Below, piece by piece: positions 55,958-63,659 of a stretch of DNA of 64,000 nt. The translations under genes and the position numbers were made by a program. The first letter of the stretch is position 1, and the number at the start of each line of letters is the position of its first letter. The notes under the pieces were generated by a model, which saw nothing but the letters and a program-made list of their open reading frames with translations, searched no databases and was not told the origin of the DNA. Origin of the DNA: Sphingobacterium nematocida (GTDB lineage Bacteria > Bacteroidota > Bacteroidia > Sphingobacteriales > Sphingobacteriaceae); NCBI RefSeq assembly GCF_900168125.1, contig NZ_FUZF01000017.1:60166-124165 (forward strand), written 5' to 3'.

Positions 55958-56164
55958 TTATACGATTTGGACCTTTAGTCCCTCAAATTCGACTACATCT
56001 CCTTTTCGGACTTTAAGTCTTTTTCTTAAGTCTACTACCCCATTGTACTTTACAAGTCCTTCCTCGACGACCCGTTGGGCCATGCCACCATGTTCGACCC
56101 AGCTTAAGGCTTTTAATAATTGAATCATCGGAATAAATTCTCCCTCTAATGTAAATGTTTGCAT
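55958..56164 (-). CDS. S4 domain RNA-binding protein (YbcJ-like)
   Basis: A 68-residue single S4 domain protein from the ATG at 56164: EFIPMIQLLKALSWVEHGGMAQ then LVKYNGVVDLRKRLKVRKGD. This is the YbcJ/YaaA type of small RNA binder. An upstream TTG at 56170 is in frame but lies inside TACTTTTG (56175-56168), a -7 element. The transcript may therefore begin almost at the ATG. Confidence 0.88.
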   Translation of the reverse strand: MQTFTLEGEFIPMIQLLKALSWVEHGGMAQRVVEEGLVKYNGVVDLRKRLKVRKGDVVEFEGLKVQIV

Positions 56165-56256
56165 ATACAAAAGTAACTTAATATCGGGTAAAATAATCTT
56201 TTTGGCAAAAAAGTAATCATTAATTACTTACTTTTGTCCCGAAAAAATAAAACAAA

Positions 56257-57450
56257 ATGACTACACAAGAAAGCTCATCTGTATTGAACTTCGATAACAC
56301 TGAGATTGCGTTTCGTAACAAGACAGATAAAGATCTTGAAAGAGCCTATTGGTTATTCAAAATGGTTGCTTCAAGTACACTTATTAAGATAGGAACTCCA
56401 ATTACCAATTTTTCATTAAACATAGGCTTACCTATTCAAGGGATCATACGTAATACGATCTATAAGCAATTTTGTGGAGGTGAAACTATAAAGGGGTGTT
56501 CTAAAGCCATAGAAGAATTAGGCAAAGGAAATGTAACTACAATATTAGATTATTCCGTAGAAGGCGAAGAATCTGAAGAAAGTTTTGACGCTTGTCGTGA
56601 CGAGGTACTAGCTACTGTCGAATTTGCTAAGACGAATAAATTAATCTCATTCTGTGTGTTTAAGCCTACTGGTGTTGGACGTTTTGACCTGTTGGCCAAG
56701 GTTGATGCCAAAGAAAAACTAACGCTGGAAGAAACACAAGAGTTTGCTCGTCTTATGGAGCGTTGCGACCAAATCTGTAAAGCCTGTTATGAAGCTGACA
56801 TTCGAGTGCTTATCGATGCCGAACATTCTTGGATCCAAGATACAATAGACGATATTGCTCGTGAAATGATGGAAAAGTACAATAAGCAAAAACCTATTGT
56901 ATACAATACCTATCAGTTGTATAGGCATGATAAGTTGGCTTCCTTAAAAGCAGATTTTTCGTACGCAGAAGTTCAAAATTTTTACTTAGGAGCGAAGATT
57001 GTTAGAGGAGCCTATATGGAAATTGAGCGAGAACGTGCAGCTGAAAAGGGATACACCTCTCCTATTCAGTCGACCAAAGCATCTAGTGATACCGATTACA
57101 ACAATGCCATCATGTTTTGTATGGACAATGTGGAGAAGATCGGGTTAATGGCTGGTACACACAATGATGCGAGTAGCATGCTGTTGGCAAAAGAAATGGA
57201 TAGACGTAACATTCCTCATAATCACCCCCACGTCTTTTTTGCTCAACTCTTAGGAATGTCAGATAATCTATCTTTCAACTTAGGAGCAGCAAATTATAAT
57301 GTGGCAAAATATATGCCTTATGGCCCCGTGAAGTCTGTTATGCCGTATCTCTTTAGAAGAGCACAAGAGAATAGTTCTGCCGCTGGACAAACCGGTCGTG
57401 AGCTTAGTCTTATTATAAAAGAAAAGCAACGAAGAAAGAGCTTAAAATAA
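56257..57450 (+). CDS. proline dehydrogenase
   Basis: A 397-residue FAD enzyme that oxidises proline to pyrroline-5-carboxylate. The PRODH barrel motifs are clear: RVLIDAEHSWIQ, YNTYQLYRHDKLA, VRGAYMEIERERA, GTHNDASS, FAQLLGMSDN and PYGPVKSVMPYLFRRAQENS. The length is that of the stand-alone (not PutA) type found in Bacteroidota. TACTTTTG at 56229-56236 is a -7 candidate. P5C dehydrogenase is not in the window. Confidence 0.92.
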   Translation: MTTQESSSVLNFDNTEIAFRNKTDKDLERAYWLFKMVASSTLIKIGTPITNFSLNIGLPIQGIIRNTIYKQFCGGETIKGCSKAIEELGKGNVTTILDYSVEGEESEESFDACRDEVLATVEFAKTNKLISFCVFKPTGVGRFDLLAKVDAKEKLTLEETQEFARLMERCDQICKACYEADIRVLIDAEHSWIQDTIDDIAREMMEKYNKQKPIVYNTYQLYRHDKLASLKADFSYAEVQNFYLGAKIVRGAYMEIERERAAEKGYTSPIQSTKASSDTDYNNAIMFCMDNVEKIGLMAGTHNDASSMLLAKEMDRRNIPHNHPHVFFAQLLGMSDNLSFNLGAANYNVAKYMPYGPVKSVMPYLFRRAQENSSAAGQTGRELSLIIKEKQRRKSLK

Positions 57451-57577
57451 TAAAATCGAAGTATATTTATCTCTTTGAGAGATAGGTTTAAGAGTCTCCG
57501 TTTTGAAAATGAGAGAGGATGTAGATTCGCTCCCTTTGATATTCGGAGGCTTTTTAGTGAAATTCAAGATCAATAAG

Positions 57578-58189
57578 ATGAATGAATTGGAATTAGAGAA
57601 GTACAATAAGCTAATAAATCTAGCGAACCCCTTCAATACCTTAATTTTTGATGTTGACGGCACCCTTGCCAATAACATTTGGGCGCACAAAGCCGCTTAT
57701 GTCGAAACCGCTTTGGAGTACGGTATTGACCTAGACGATTCGTTGATTGATGAGACAGCAGGCTGGCCTACAATAGCTGTTGCACAGGAGATTTCACAAC
57801 GTTATCATGTCACTTTAAATCCAGTTGAGTTTTCGAAGCGAAAATCTGCCATTTTCATTGATAGATTCATTTATCAAACCCAACCTATTACATTTGTTCG
57901 TCAGGTTTTATTGGATAGTATAGGGGACAAAAGGATAGGGATTGTTTCTGGAGGGAGTCGATCTACCCTAGCAATCACCTTGGAAGTAATTGGTCTGTCG
58001 GACAAATACGAAGCGATGGTTTGTGCAGGAGAAACAGAGCGAGGAAAGCCTTTCCCTGATCCATTTTCGCGTTGTGCCGAACTATTAGGTGTACCAGCAG
58101 GAGAATGTCTTGTCTTTGAGGATGGCGATCCTGGTGTACAAGGAGCCATAGCCGCGGGGATGGCTTGGGTTCGAATAGACCAACTTTAG
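57578..58189 (+). CDS. HAD-superfamily phosphatase / beta-phosphoglucomutase-like
   Basis: About 203 residues from the ATG at 57578. HAD motifs: LIFDVDGTLANN (nucleophile Asp), GIVSGGSRSTL, and DPFSRCAELLGVPAGECLVFEDGDPGVQGA with the late acidic motif. The helical cap lies after motif I. It is a sugar-phosphate phosphatase or mutase; the substrate is unknown. The frame is open to 57503, but the extra residues look unlike a HAD start. Confidence 0.87.
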   Translation: MNELELEKYNKLINLANPFNTLIFDVDGTLANNIWAHKAAYVETALEYGIDLDDSLIDETAGWPTIAVAQEISQRYHVTLNPVEFSKRKSAIFIDRFIYQTQPITFVRQVLLDSIGDKRIGIVSGGSRSTLAITLEVIGLSDKYEAMVCAGETERGKPFPDPFSRCAELLGVPAGECLVFEDGDPGVQGAIAAGMAWVRIDQL

Positions 58190-58191
58190 AC

Positions 58192-59538
58192 CTAAAAGTT
58201 GGTCATAATACGGATACCTCCATTGGTGTAGTCCATATCAGCTCTGCGGTATTCTCCAACTGGAATTTTTAAGTAAGGCTCCACAGACACGCCAAATCGG
58301 TTGTTGACTTTTACTTTTTTACCTACTGAAAAGTTAACAAAACCATTAAAGCCATTTGTTGAAACATTTTTTTCTGCGGACTTTACAGTTTTAGTAACAG
58401 CCTTTACTGCTGTTTGCATCTGTTTTTCATTCTCCGGAAATCCTTGAGAAAATGTTTCTGCATTAACATTGTCCACGTAGTGTGCGTTCCTTTCTTGCCC
58501 TATGATCGCCGAGTATGAAACTCCAGCTACTGCATATAGCGATTTGCCGACATTATACTTCAGTTCTAGAGGTACATCGACAGATTGAACGATACCGGTT
58601 ACCGCGTTGACATTTGGTATTATCATTTTACTATTTTGTGGTGCCGCCATACCAGCCATGTTTTTACCTACATCCGAATTATTACTTACTACAACAGCTT
58701 CATAACTACTTGGTGCAGTTGGGTTTTTTAACATCCCCATTTCATAAGAATTATAAGAAGCTCCGGTACGAACACTGATTTTATTCGTAAGATTATACGC
58801 TAATGTAAGTCCCCCTCCAACATTCATTTTATCCCCAGTCGAGTATGGAGATACAAATAAAGCCAAGTCAAATTTGTCGCCGAGATGAACCCGTTTACTT
58901 TGATTAATGTTTTCGACCTCACGAATCTTTAAATCAGAATTAGGGATAGATGATGCCGCTAGAGTAAGTTGCTCCACAGTAGGAGTATTTGGCTGCATCA
59001 AGTTTGCGCCTATAGATGAATATCTTCTATTATCATCGCTTATTCTATTTACATTTTCAGACGAAATATCAATCTGTGTATTGATATTCCGGATTGCATC
59101 AGCTACAAGAGATAGATTCAAAAACCTGTCTACAGTACTGTTTTTGGACGAAGATATTATATTATCTCCAGTAGAGTGGCCGATTACATCAATTGAGTTT
59201 CCAGCCTCTGCCAGTAGTTTTGTATTACTGCTAGGCTTGCTTGTTGGTATTTCAAGTGGGGTTGTATCCTCTGTAAGCGGAGTTTGTCTTGTCGAGGCAA
59301 GTTCATGTTCTCTCGATCCAGATGGTTTTGTAGTGTCATTAATGAAATATACAGCCCCCATTCCTAGTAATAGGAAAGCAGCAGCAGTCGCTGCCCAGCG
59401 AGATATCTGCCGGGTTTTTGTCGTGCGATTACCATATTGCCCTTTAAAGCCTTCCCAAGCACCCGGTCTATATTCCCGCTCGGGTTGTGACTTAAGACGA
59501 TTTACAATTTCATCAATTATTTCTTTCTCGCTTTTCAT
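58192..59538 (-). CDS. anti-sigma-like membrane protein with C-terminal beta-barrel-like domain
   Basis: A 448-residue protein. Residues 1-44 are a charged cytosolic segment with GAWEGFKGQYG; one helix follows (about 45-66, WAATAAAFLLLGMGAVYFI). A Ser/Thr/Asn-rich linker (70-200) leads to a beta-rich C-terminal part (GDKFDLALFVSPYSTGDKMNVGGGLTLAY ..., last strand GGIRIMTNF). It starts 13 nt after the ECF sigma gene, the place of an anti-sigma factor. Inner-membrane helix plus barrel-like domain in one chain is odd; the barrel call is inference. Confidence 0.65.
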   Translation of the reverse strand: MKSEKEIIDEIVNRLKSQPEREYRPGAWEGFKGQYGNRTTKTRQISRWAATAAAFLLLGMGAVYFINDTTKPSGSREHELASTRQTPLTEDTTPLEIPTSKPSSNTKLLAEAGNSIDVIGHSTGDNIISSSKNSTVDRFLNLSLVADAIRNINTQIDISSENVNRISDDNRRYSSIGANLMQPNTPTVEQLTLAASSIPNSDLKIREVENINQSKRVHLGDKFDLALFVSPYSTGDKMNVGGGLTLAYNLTNKISVRTGASYNSYEMGMLKNPTAPSSYEAVVVSNNSDVGKNMAGMAAPQNSKMIIPNVNAVTGIVQSVDVPLELKYNVGKSLYAVAGVSYSAIIGQERNAHYVDNVNAETFSQGFPENEKQMQTAVKAVTKTVKSAEKNVSTNGFNGFVNFSVGKKVKVNNRFGVSVEPYLKIPVGEYRRADMDYTNGGIRIMTNF

Positions 59539-59551
59539 TCTGTCTAATTAT

Positions 59552-60166
59552 TTAAGAATGATTTATATTGTCTAATACAGAAAATTGATCTGTATAAAGT
59601 TTTCTTAATCTGGCTTTCGCCCGTGTCAAATACGTTCTCGAAGTACTTTCAGGTATATTTAATAATTTACCGATCTCCTCATGCGAATATCCTTCGATTT
59701 CATAAAGGTTGAATATAGAGCGTTGGATTTCAGGGAGCCCATACAGTAAATTTAATATATCATTTTCTTCCAGTCTCGTAGATGAATTCACAGCGTGTTG
59801 TGCCAGTTCCCCGTCATGTACGTCGTCCAAAGCGTACGTTTCCTTCTTCGCTCTAATCTTATCAATAGACGTGTTCACCGTGACGCGTGCCATCCAGGCC
59901 TTAAATGTTTTCTCAATGACCTGATCGTCACTATCAAAAGAGAAGTCCCTTACTTTTCTGAATATTTTAACAAAAGACTCATTAACCACATCTTCGGCTT
60001 CCATTTCATCTTTCACATAGCGCAAAGCCACAGCCATTAAGTACCCGTAGAATTTCTTATAGATAAAAGATTTGCTTCGTTCACTATCAGCCAATACACA
60101 TTCCTCCAAAGCGGACTTTAGAGTCAAGGATGTTTTCTTTTGGAAATATTTTGGCAATATATTCAC
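59552..60166 (-). CDS. ECF-type RNA polymerase sigma factor
   Basis: A 204-residue sigma-70 family factor of the Bacteroidota ECF type. Region 2 (FYGYLMAVALRYVKDEMEAEDVVNESFVKIFR) and region 4 (LYGLPEIQRSIFNLYEIEGYSHEEIGKLLNIPESTSRTYLTRAKARLRKLY) are complete. The start is a GTG at 60166; the first in-frame ATG is far inside region 2. It precedes the putative anti-sigma gene and probably controls an envelope stress or nutrient response. Confidence 0.9.
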   Translation of the reverse strand: MNILPKYFQKKTSLTLKSALEECVLADSERSKSFIYKKFYGYLMAVALRYVKDEMEAEDVVNESFVKIFRKVRDFSFDSDDQVIEKTFKAWMARVTVNTSIDKIRAKKETYALDDVHDGELAQHAVNSSTRLEENDILNLLYGLPEIQRSIFNLYEIEGYSHEEIGKLLNIPESTSRTYLTRAKARLRKLYTDQFSVLDNINHS

Positions 60167-60444
60167 GTAAGACTTATCTGATGTTCAGTGATCTAATTTA
60201 TGTAATTTATTTCCAATAATACCAATCATAAAGCCAGCATCATACTAAAACTTTTCATTCTGACAGAGAACGTAAACGAAACGTATAATGCTACAGTATT
60301 ATTTATACTGGAATGGATATTTCTTGTATCTCTTGAGTGTTTGCATCTTTTTGCTTAAATTTAAAATAAAAATGGCGGTAAAAATCATCCCCATTGATCA
60401 TTCTGATGACGTAATATCGCTGTGTACTCAAACAATTTACTAAG

Positions 60445-61305
60445 ATGAAACATATACTTTTTCCCACGGATTTTTCAGATGCAGCAAATAATGCGTTCCT
60501 GTATGCTACGCGTTTAGCAAATCAGCTTGATGTTAAGCTATTTGTGTTGTATTCTTATGTCACACCTGTGTTGTCTGCTACCCATGCAGGGCAGCCGGAG
60601 ATGTTGGCGGATGTATATCAGCAAGTCGAATTGTCGAAATTTGATTATTTCAAGAAGCAGGCCCCGGCACTTCATGAACTGGCTGAAAAAAATGGATTGG
60701 ATAGCAGTAAACTAGTTTTTCTGTTTGAAGAAGGAACCGTTGTTACCAGTGTTAGAAAGGTTGTGAAGGCAGAAGAGATCAGATTGGTGGTTATGGGTAC
60801 CTATGGTGCTTCTGGCTTTACCGAAAAATTTGTAGGTACCAATACGGTTGCGGTGATACAAAATATACAGCAGCCTGTTTTAGCTATACCGTCCGGAGCT
60901 AAATACGCTCCTATCAAGAAAATAGTATTCACTACGTTGTTTCGTGACAAAGATCTGGCCGCTCTAGAAGAGGTTGTTGATTTGGCTACCTTATTTGAAG
61001 CAGAAGTTTATTGTACCCACGTTATGGATGATACGAGTAATCCGAGTAATGCTTTATTGTATGGAGAAGAGTGGGGCAAGAAATTTCAAGGTAAGAATCT
61101 AGATTTTGTGTTTTTGGAAAAGAAAGAAAGTATTGAACGCACAGTTAATAGTTTTCTGATCGACAATAACATCGATTTGTTAGCTATTGTTAAACGGAAT
61201 AGAAACTTCTTTGATAGATTAGTCAATTCCAGTCTATCCAATAAGTTTGCATTTCATTCCAGCACACCTATACTCGTTTTCCACGAAGAAAAAGTAAGTA
61301 AATAA
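60445..61305 (+). CDS. universal stress protein, tandem UspA domains
   Basis: A 286-residue protein with two UspA halves. The first shows HILFPTDFSDAANNAFLYATRLA and the ATP-type motif MGTYGASGFTEKFVGTN (GxxG-x9-GT); the second is shorter and degenerate. Such proteins bind ATP and help survival under stress. It is 5 nt before the next small gene, so both are in one transcript. Confidence 0.9.
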   Translation: MKHILFPTDFSDAANNAFLYATRLANQLDVKLFVLYSYVTPVLSATHAGQPEMLADVYQQVELSKFDYFKKQAPALHELAEKNGLDSSKLVFLFEEGTVVTSVRKVVKAEEIRLVVMGTYGASGFTEKFVGTNTVAVIQNIQQPVLAIPSGAKYAPIKKIVFTTLFRDKDLAALEEVVDLATLFEAEVYCTHVMDDTSNPSNALLYGEEWGKKFQGKNLDFVFLEKKESIERTVNSFLIDNNIDLLAIVKRNRNFFDRLVNSSLSNKFAFHSSTPILVFHEEKVSK

Positions 61306-61310
61306 TTCGG

Positions 61311-61553
61311 ATGTTAAATACAATTATCAATAGTTTACAGCAAGCAAACAAGTTGGACCAGCCTGTCGAGAAATTCACAATGCTTGTCAATGAGAAATCA
61401 GAAACACAGGGCGCACTTTATTTTATTCCCATAAAGGATCGTGAGATTAAAGTGCTATTGCCGGCCCCGTACTATAAGGATTTTCAAGGTTTGTCAGCGG
61501 CACTTACTTATAGGCAGTTACTGAAGCATAAAGAGATTATTGTGCTAAAGTAG
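61311..61553 (+). CDS. small hypothetical protein downstream of the Usp gene
   Basis: An 80-residue soluble protein. I recognise no family. It has a helical N-terminus (TIINSLQQANKLDQPVEKF) and a beta-rich middle. Only 5 nt separate it from the Usp stop, which supports a real, cotranslated gene with a related stress role. Confidence 0.6.
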   Translation: MLNTIINSLQQANKLDQPVEKFTMLVNEKSETQGALYFIPIKDREIKVLLPAPYYKDFQGLSAALTYRQLLKHKEIIVLK

Positions 61554-61644
61554 GCGATCTTTTAGGAAGATGGCCACTAGTCACAAAATTTGTATATTTA
61601 ATAAGTTAATGACAGATAAAAACAAACCGAGTGAAAGGAGTTCA

Positions 61645-61750
61645 TTTATACAAATGAAATATCCATGTAGTACAGACTGCACAAACACGAATGAATATAG
61701 TTTGGATATTCCATATGACAACTGAAAATCAAATTATATACATATGAAAA
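61645..61750 (+). repeat. palindromic repeat, copy A
   Basis: First of three related elements. It starts near ATGAAATATCCATG (61654) and has the complementary arm TTTGGATATTCCATAT (61701-61716), then ends in ATTATATACATATGAAA (about 61734-61749). The short frame starting at that last ATG stops after a few codons, so here no gene follows directly; copy B begins about 21 nt later. Confidence 0.75.
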
Positions 61751-61770
61751 CACACACTTATAAAAAATAG

Positions 61771-61915
61771 TTATATACATATGAAATATCCATGTAGCAG
61801 AACTGCAAACACGCACGACCGCGAAGTAGCATGCATACCAAATACAACAATTCGTGCATAAAATACTTTGGATATTCCGTATGACCATTAAAATTCAAAT
61901 TATTTATATATGAAA
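61771..61915 (+). repeat. palindromic repeat, copy B, ending on the sugar dehydrogenase start
   Basis: Same left end as copy A (TATACATATGAAATATCC), a longer loop of about 70 nt, right arm TTTGGATATTCCGTATG (61868-61884), then TATTTATATATGAAA. The last ATG (61910) is the start codon of the PQQ-type dehydrogenase. With copy A it fills the 356-base gap between the 80-residue gene and the dehydrogenase; I see nothing else in this gap. Confidence 0.75.
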
Positions 61916-63145
61916 AGTATTCTTTCATTAGCCTTGATCTCATCAACTTTATTAGGTATAAGTTGTAATAACGGCACAGCAAATGAAACTGTTGATAACG
62001 CAGCAGACAGTAGCTTGGCTCCTGTTGAGACGCAGAAGGCAAATTCAAACTACAAACCTGCATTTGTTGGGCAGACACGGGTAGCAGGTGTAAAGACCTC
62101 CACTCCTTTTGAAGGCAAAGTTCTTGCCGAAGGATTGAAATCTCCTTGGGGAATTGTTGTTTTACCCGATGGACGATTCTTAATAACAGAAAAGGAAGGT
62201 ACCATGCGTATTGTTGATCAGCAAGGTAAGTTAAGCGAAGCTATCACGGGGTTGCCAAAGGTAGATGCCGATGGACAGGGAGGCTTATTAGGTGTGGCCT
62301 TAGATCCGAAGTTTGATACGAACCGCATGGTGTACTGGACTTTTGCAGAACCATCTTCAGCTGGCAATCAGACAGCCGTTGCCAAGGGGCGTCTAGCTAA
62401 CGATGATAAAACAATCGAAAATCCTGTTGTAATTTATAGAGCAGGGCCAGTTTTTAAAGGTAAGCTTCATTTCGGAGGAAGGATTATTTTTGATAAAAAT
62501 GGAAATCTTTTTGTTACTACCGGCGAACGTTCTGAATTGGCAACTAGACCAATGGCACAAGATTTGAAAACTGGGCTAGGTAAGATTGTTCGAATTACGA
62601 CTGATGGGAAACCTGTACCCGGCAATCCATTTGAAAGCAATGCGACAGCTCTCCCCGAAATTTATTCTTATGGACATCGTAATGTTCAGGGCGTCGCTTT
62701 TCATCCAGAGACAGGCGATTTATGGGAGACAGAATTTGGTCCAAGAGGTGGAGACGAACTTAATCGAGTAGAAGCAGGTAAAAATTATGGCTGGCCAGAT
62801 ATTACTTATGGTATTGAATATTCTGGCAAAGAAATAGGCTCTCCTCCTATTCAACAAAAAGAAGGTATGGAACAGCCTGTTTATTATTGGGATCCTGTAC
62901 TATCGCCGTCTGGAATATCCTTTTACACAGGCACCGCTATTCCTGAATGGAAAAACAATCTATTCATAGCCGGGCTAAGTAGTATGCATATTGCACGACT
63001 CGTGATTAAAGACAATAAAGTTGTTGGTGAAGAACGTCTACTTAGTAGAGAAGGACAGCGATTCCGAGATATTGTTCAAGGAGCAGATGAAGCATTATAC
63101 GCGATAACGGATGGAGGAAAGCTATATCGTATCGGAAAAAAATAG
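61910..63145 (+). CDS. PQQ-dependent sugar dehydrogenase (aldose sugar dehydrogenase type), lipoprotein
   Basis: A 411-residue six-bladed propeller protein, exported as a lipoprotein (lipobox ISC at residues 18-20). Family blocks: SPWGIVVLPDGRFLITEK, DGQGGLLGVALDPKF, FGGRIIFDKNGNLFVTTGER, YGHRNVQGVAFHPETGDLWETEFGPRGGDELNRV and the final blade ending YRIGKK. It oxidises aldoses in the periplasm and feeds electrons to the respiratory chain if PQQ is present. No pqq genes are in the window. Its start codon lies in repeat copy B. Confidence 0.9.
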   Translation: MKSILSLALISSTLLGISCNNGTANETVDNAADSSLAPVETQKANSNYKPAFVGQTRVAGVKTSTPFEGKVLAEGLKSPWGIVVLPDGRFLITEKEGTMRIVDQQGKLSEAITGLPKVDADGQGGLLGVALDPKFDTNRMVYWTFAEPSSAGNQTAVAKGRLANDDKTIENPVVIYRAGPVFKGKLHFGGRIIFDKNGNLFVTTGERSELATRPMAQDLKTGLGKIVRITTDGKPVPGNPFESNATALPEIYSYGHRNVQGVAFHPETGDLWETEFGPRGGDELNRVEAGKNYGWPDITYGIEYSGKEIGSPPIQQKEGMEQPVYYWDPVLSPSGISFYTGTAIPEWKNNLFIAGLSSMHIARLVIKDNKVVGEERLLSREGQRFRDIVQGADEALYAITDGGKLYRIGKK

Positions 63146-63220
63146 GTGGCATTTTCTTAATATACCTTAACTTTTGCAGGGTAATATAATGTTAGTTTTG
63201 GTACTGGCGGATCACGAAGT

Positions 63221-63327
63221 AATTATATACATATGAAATATCTATGCGGCAGAACTGCACAAAAAAGAATGAATGTAATTTGGATATTCCGTATGGCAGA
63301 TGAAAATCAAATTAAATACATATGAAA
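63221..63327 (+). repeat. palindromic repeat, copy C, ending on the GNAT start
   Basis: Third copy: left end TTATATACATATGAAATATC, right arm TTTGGATATTCCGTATG (63279-63295), a tail TGAAAATCAAATTAAATACATATGAAA. The last ATG (63322) starts the GNAT gene. The sequence between the arms differs from copies A and B. Confidence 0.75.
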
Positions 63328-63639
63328 GAAGAATTGAAATATATTCCATTAGTAAAAAATGATTTAGATCATCGTTTTGAGATTGAGGTTAATGGCTATT
63401 TAGCGTTCATTGACTTCAAAGAGACAAGGGATAGAATTGCGTTGATACATACCGAAGCTGCTCCTGAATTAAAAGGGACAGGAGCAGCGGCTGCAGTTGT
63501 CGAAAAGACACTTATGTTTATCGAAGAGGATGGACGTAAGTTAATGCCTTACTGTCCTTATGTATTTGCCTACATCAAAAAGAATCCAGAGTGGAAGCGT
63601 ATTGTTGACCCAGGTTTCCCTACGTATGGTAATTTGTAG
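63322..63639 (+). CDS. small GNAT-type N-acetyltransferase (YjdJ-like)
   Basis: A 105-residue GCN5-related protein of the short YjdJ type. The acetyl-CoA loop is in ELKGTGAAAAVVEKTL (about residues 51-66), and the C-terminal CPYVFAYIKKNPEWKRIV is typical. The substrate is unknown. Copy C of the repeat supplies its start region, and an IS256-family element begins about 20 nt after its stop. Confidence 0.88.
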   Translation: MKEELKYIPLVKNDLDHRFEIEVNGYLAFIDFKETRDRIALIHTEAAPELKGTGAAAAVVEKTLMFIEEDGRKLMPYCPYVFAYIKKNPEWKRIVDPGFPTYGNL

Positions 63640-63659
63640 CATATCAAATATAAATATGT

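Noticed and set aside
58160..58189. GGTTCGAAT string resembling a tRNA T-arm
   Set aside because: It lies inside the HAD phosphatase gene and no cloverleaf can be drawn around it; no tRNA was found elsewhere.
60372..60443. 23-codon frame ending just before the Usp gene, as a leader peptide
   Set aside because: No biased codon, hairpin or promoter supports it; a frame of this length is expected by chance.
61646..62078. Two minus-strand frames (80 and 106 codons) over the repeat region
   Set aside because: They run across the palindromic repeats and the start of the sugar dehydrogenase; Tyr/Cys-rich composition and repeated ends come from the DNA repeat.
61645..63327. CRISPR array or tandem leader-peptide genes
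   Set aside because: Copies are only three, of unequal spacing and internally palindromic. Short frames beginning MKYPC or MKYLC diverge after indels, so DNA or RNA, not peptide, seems conserved.
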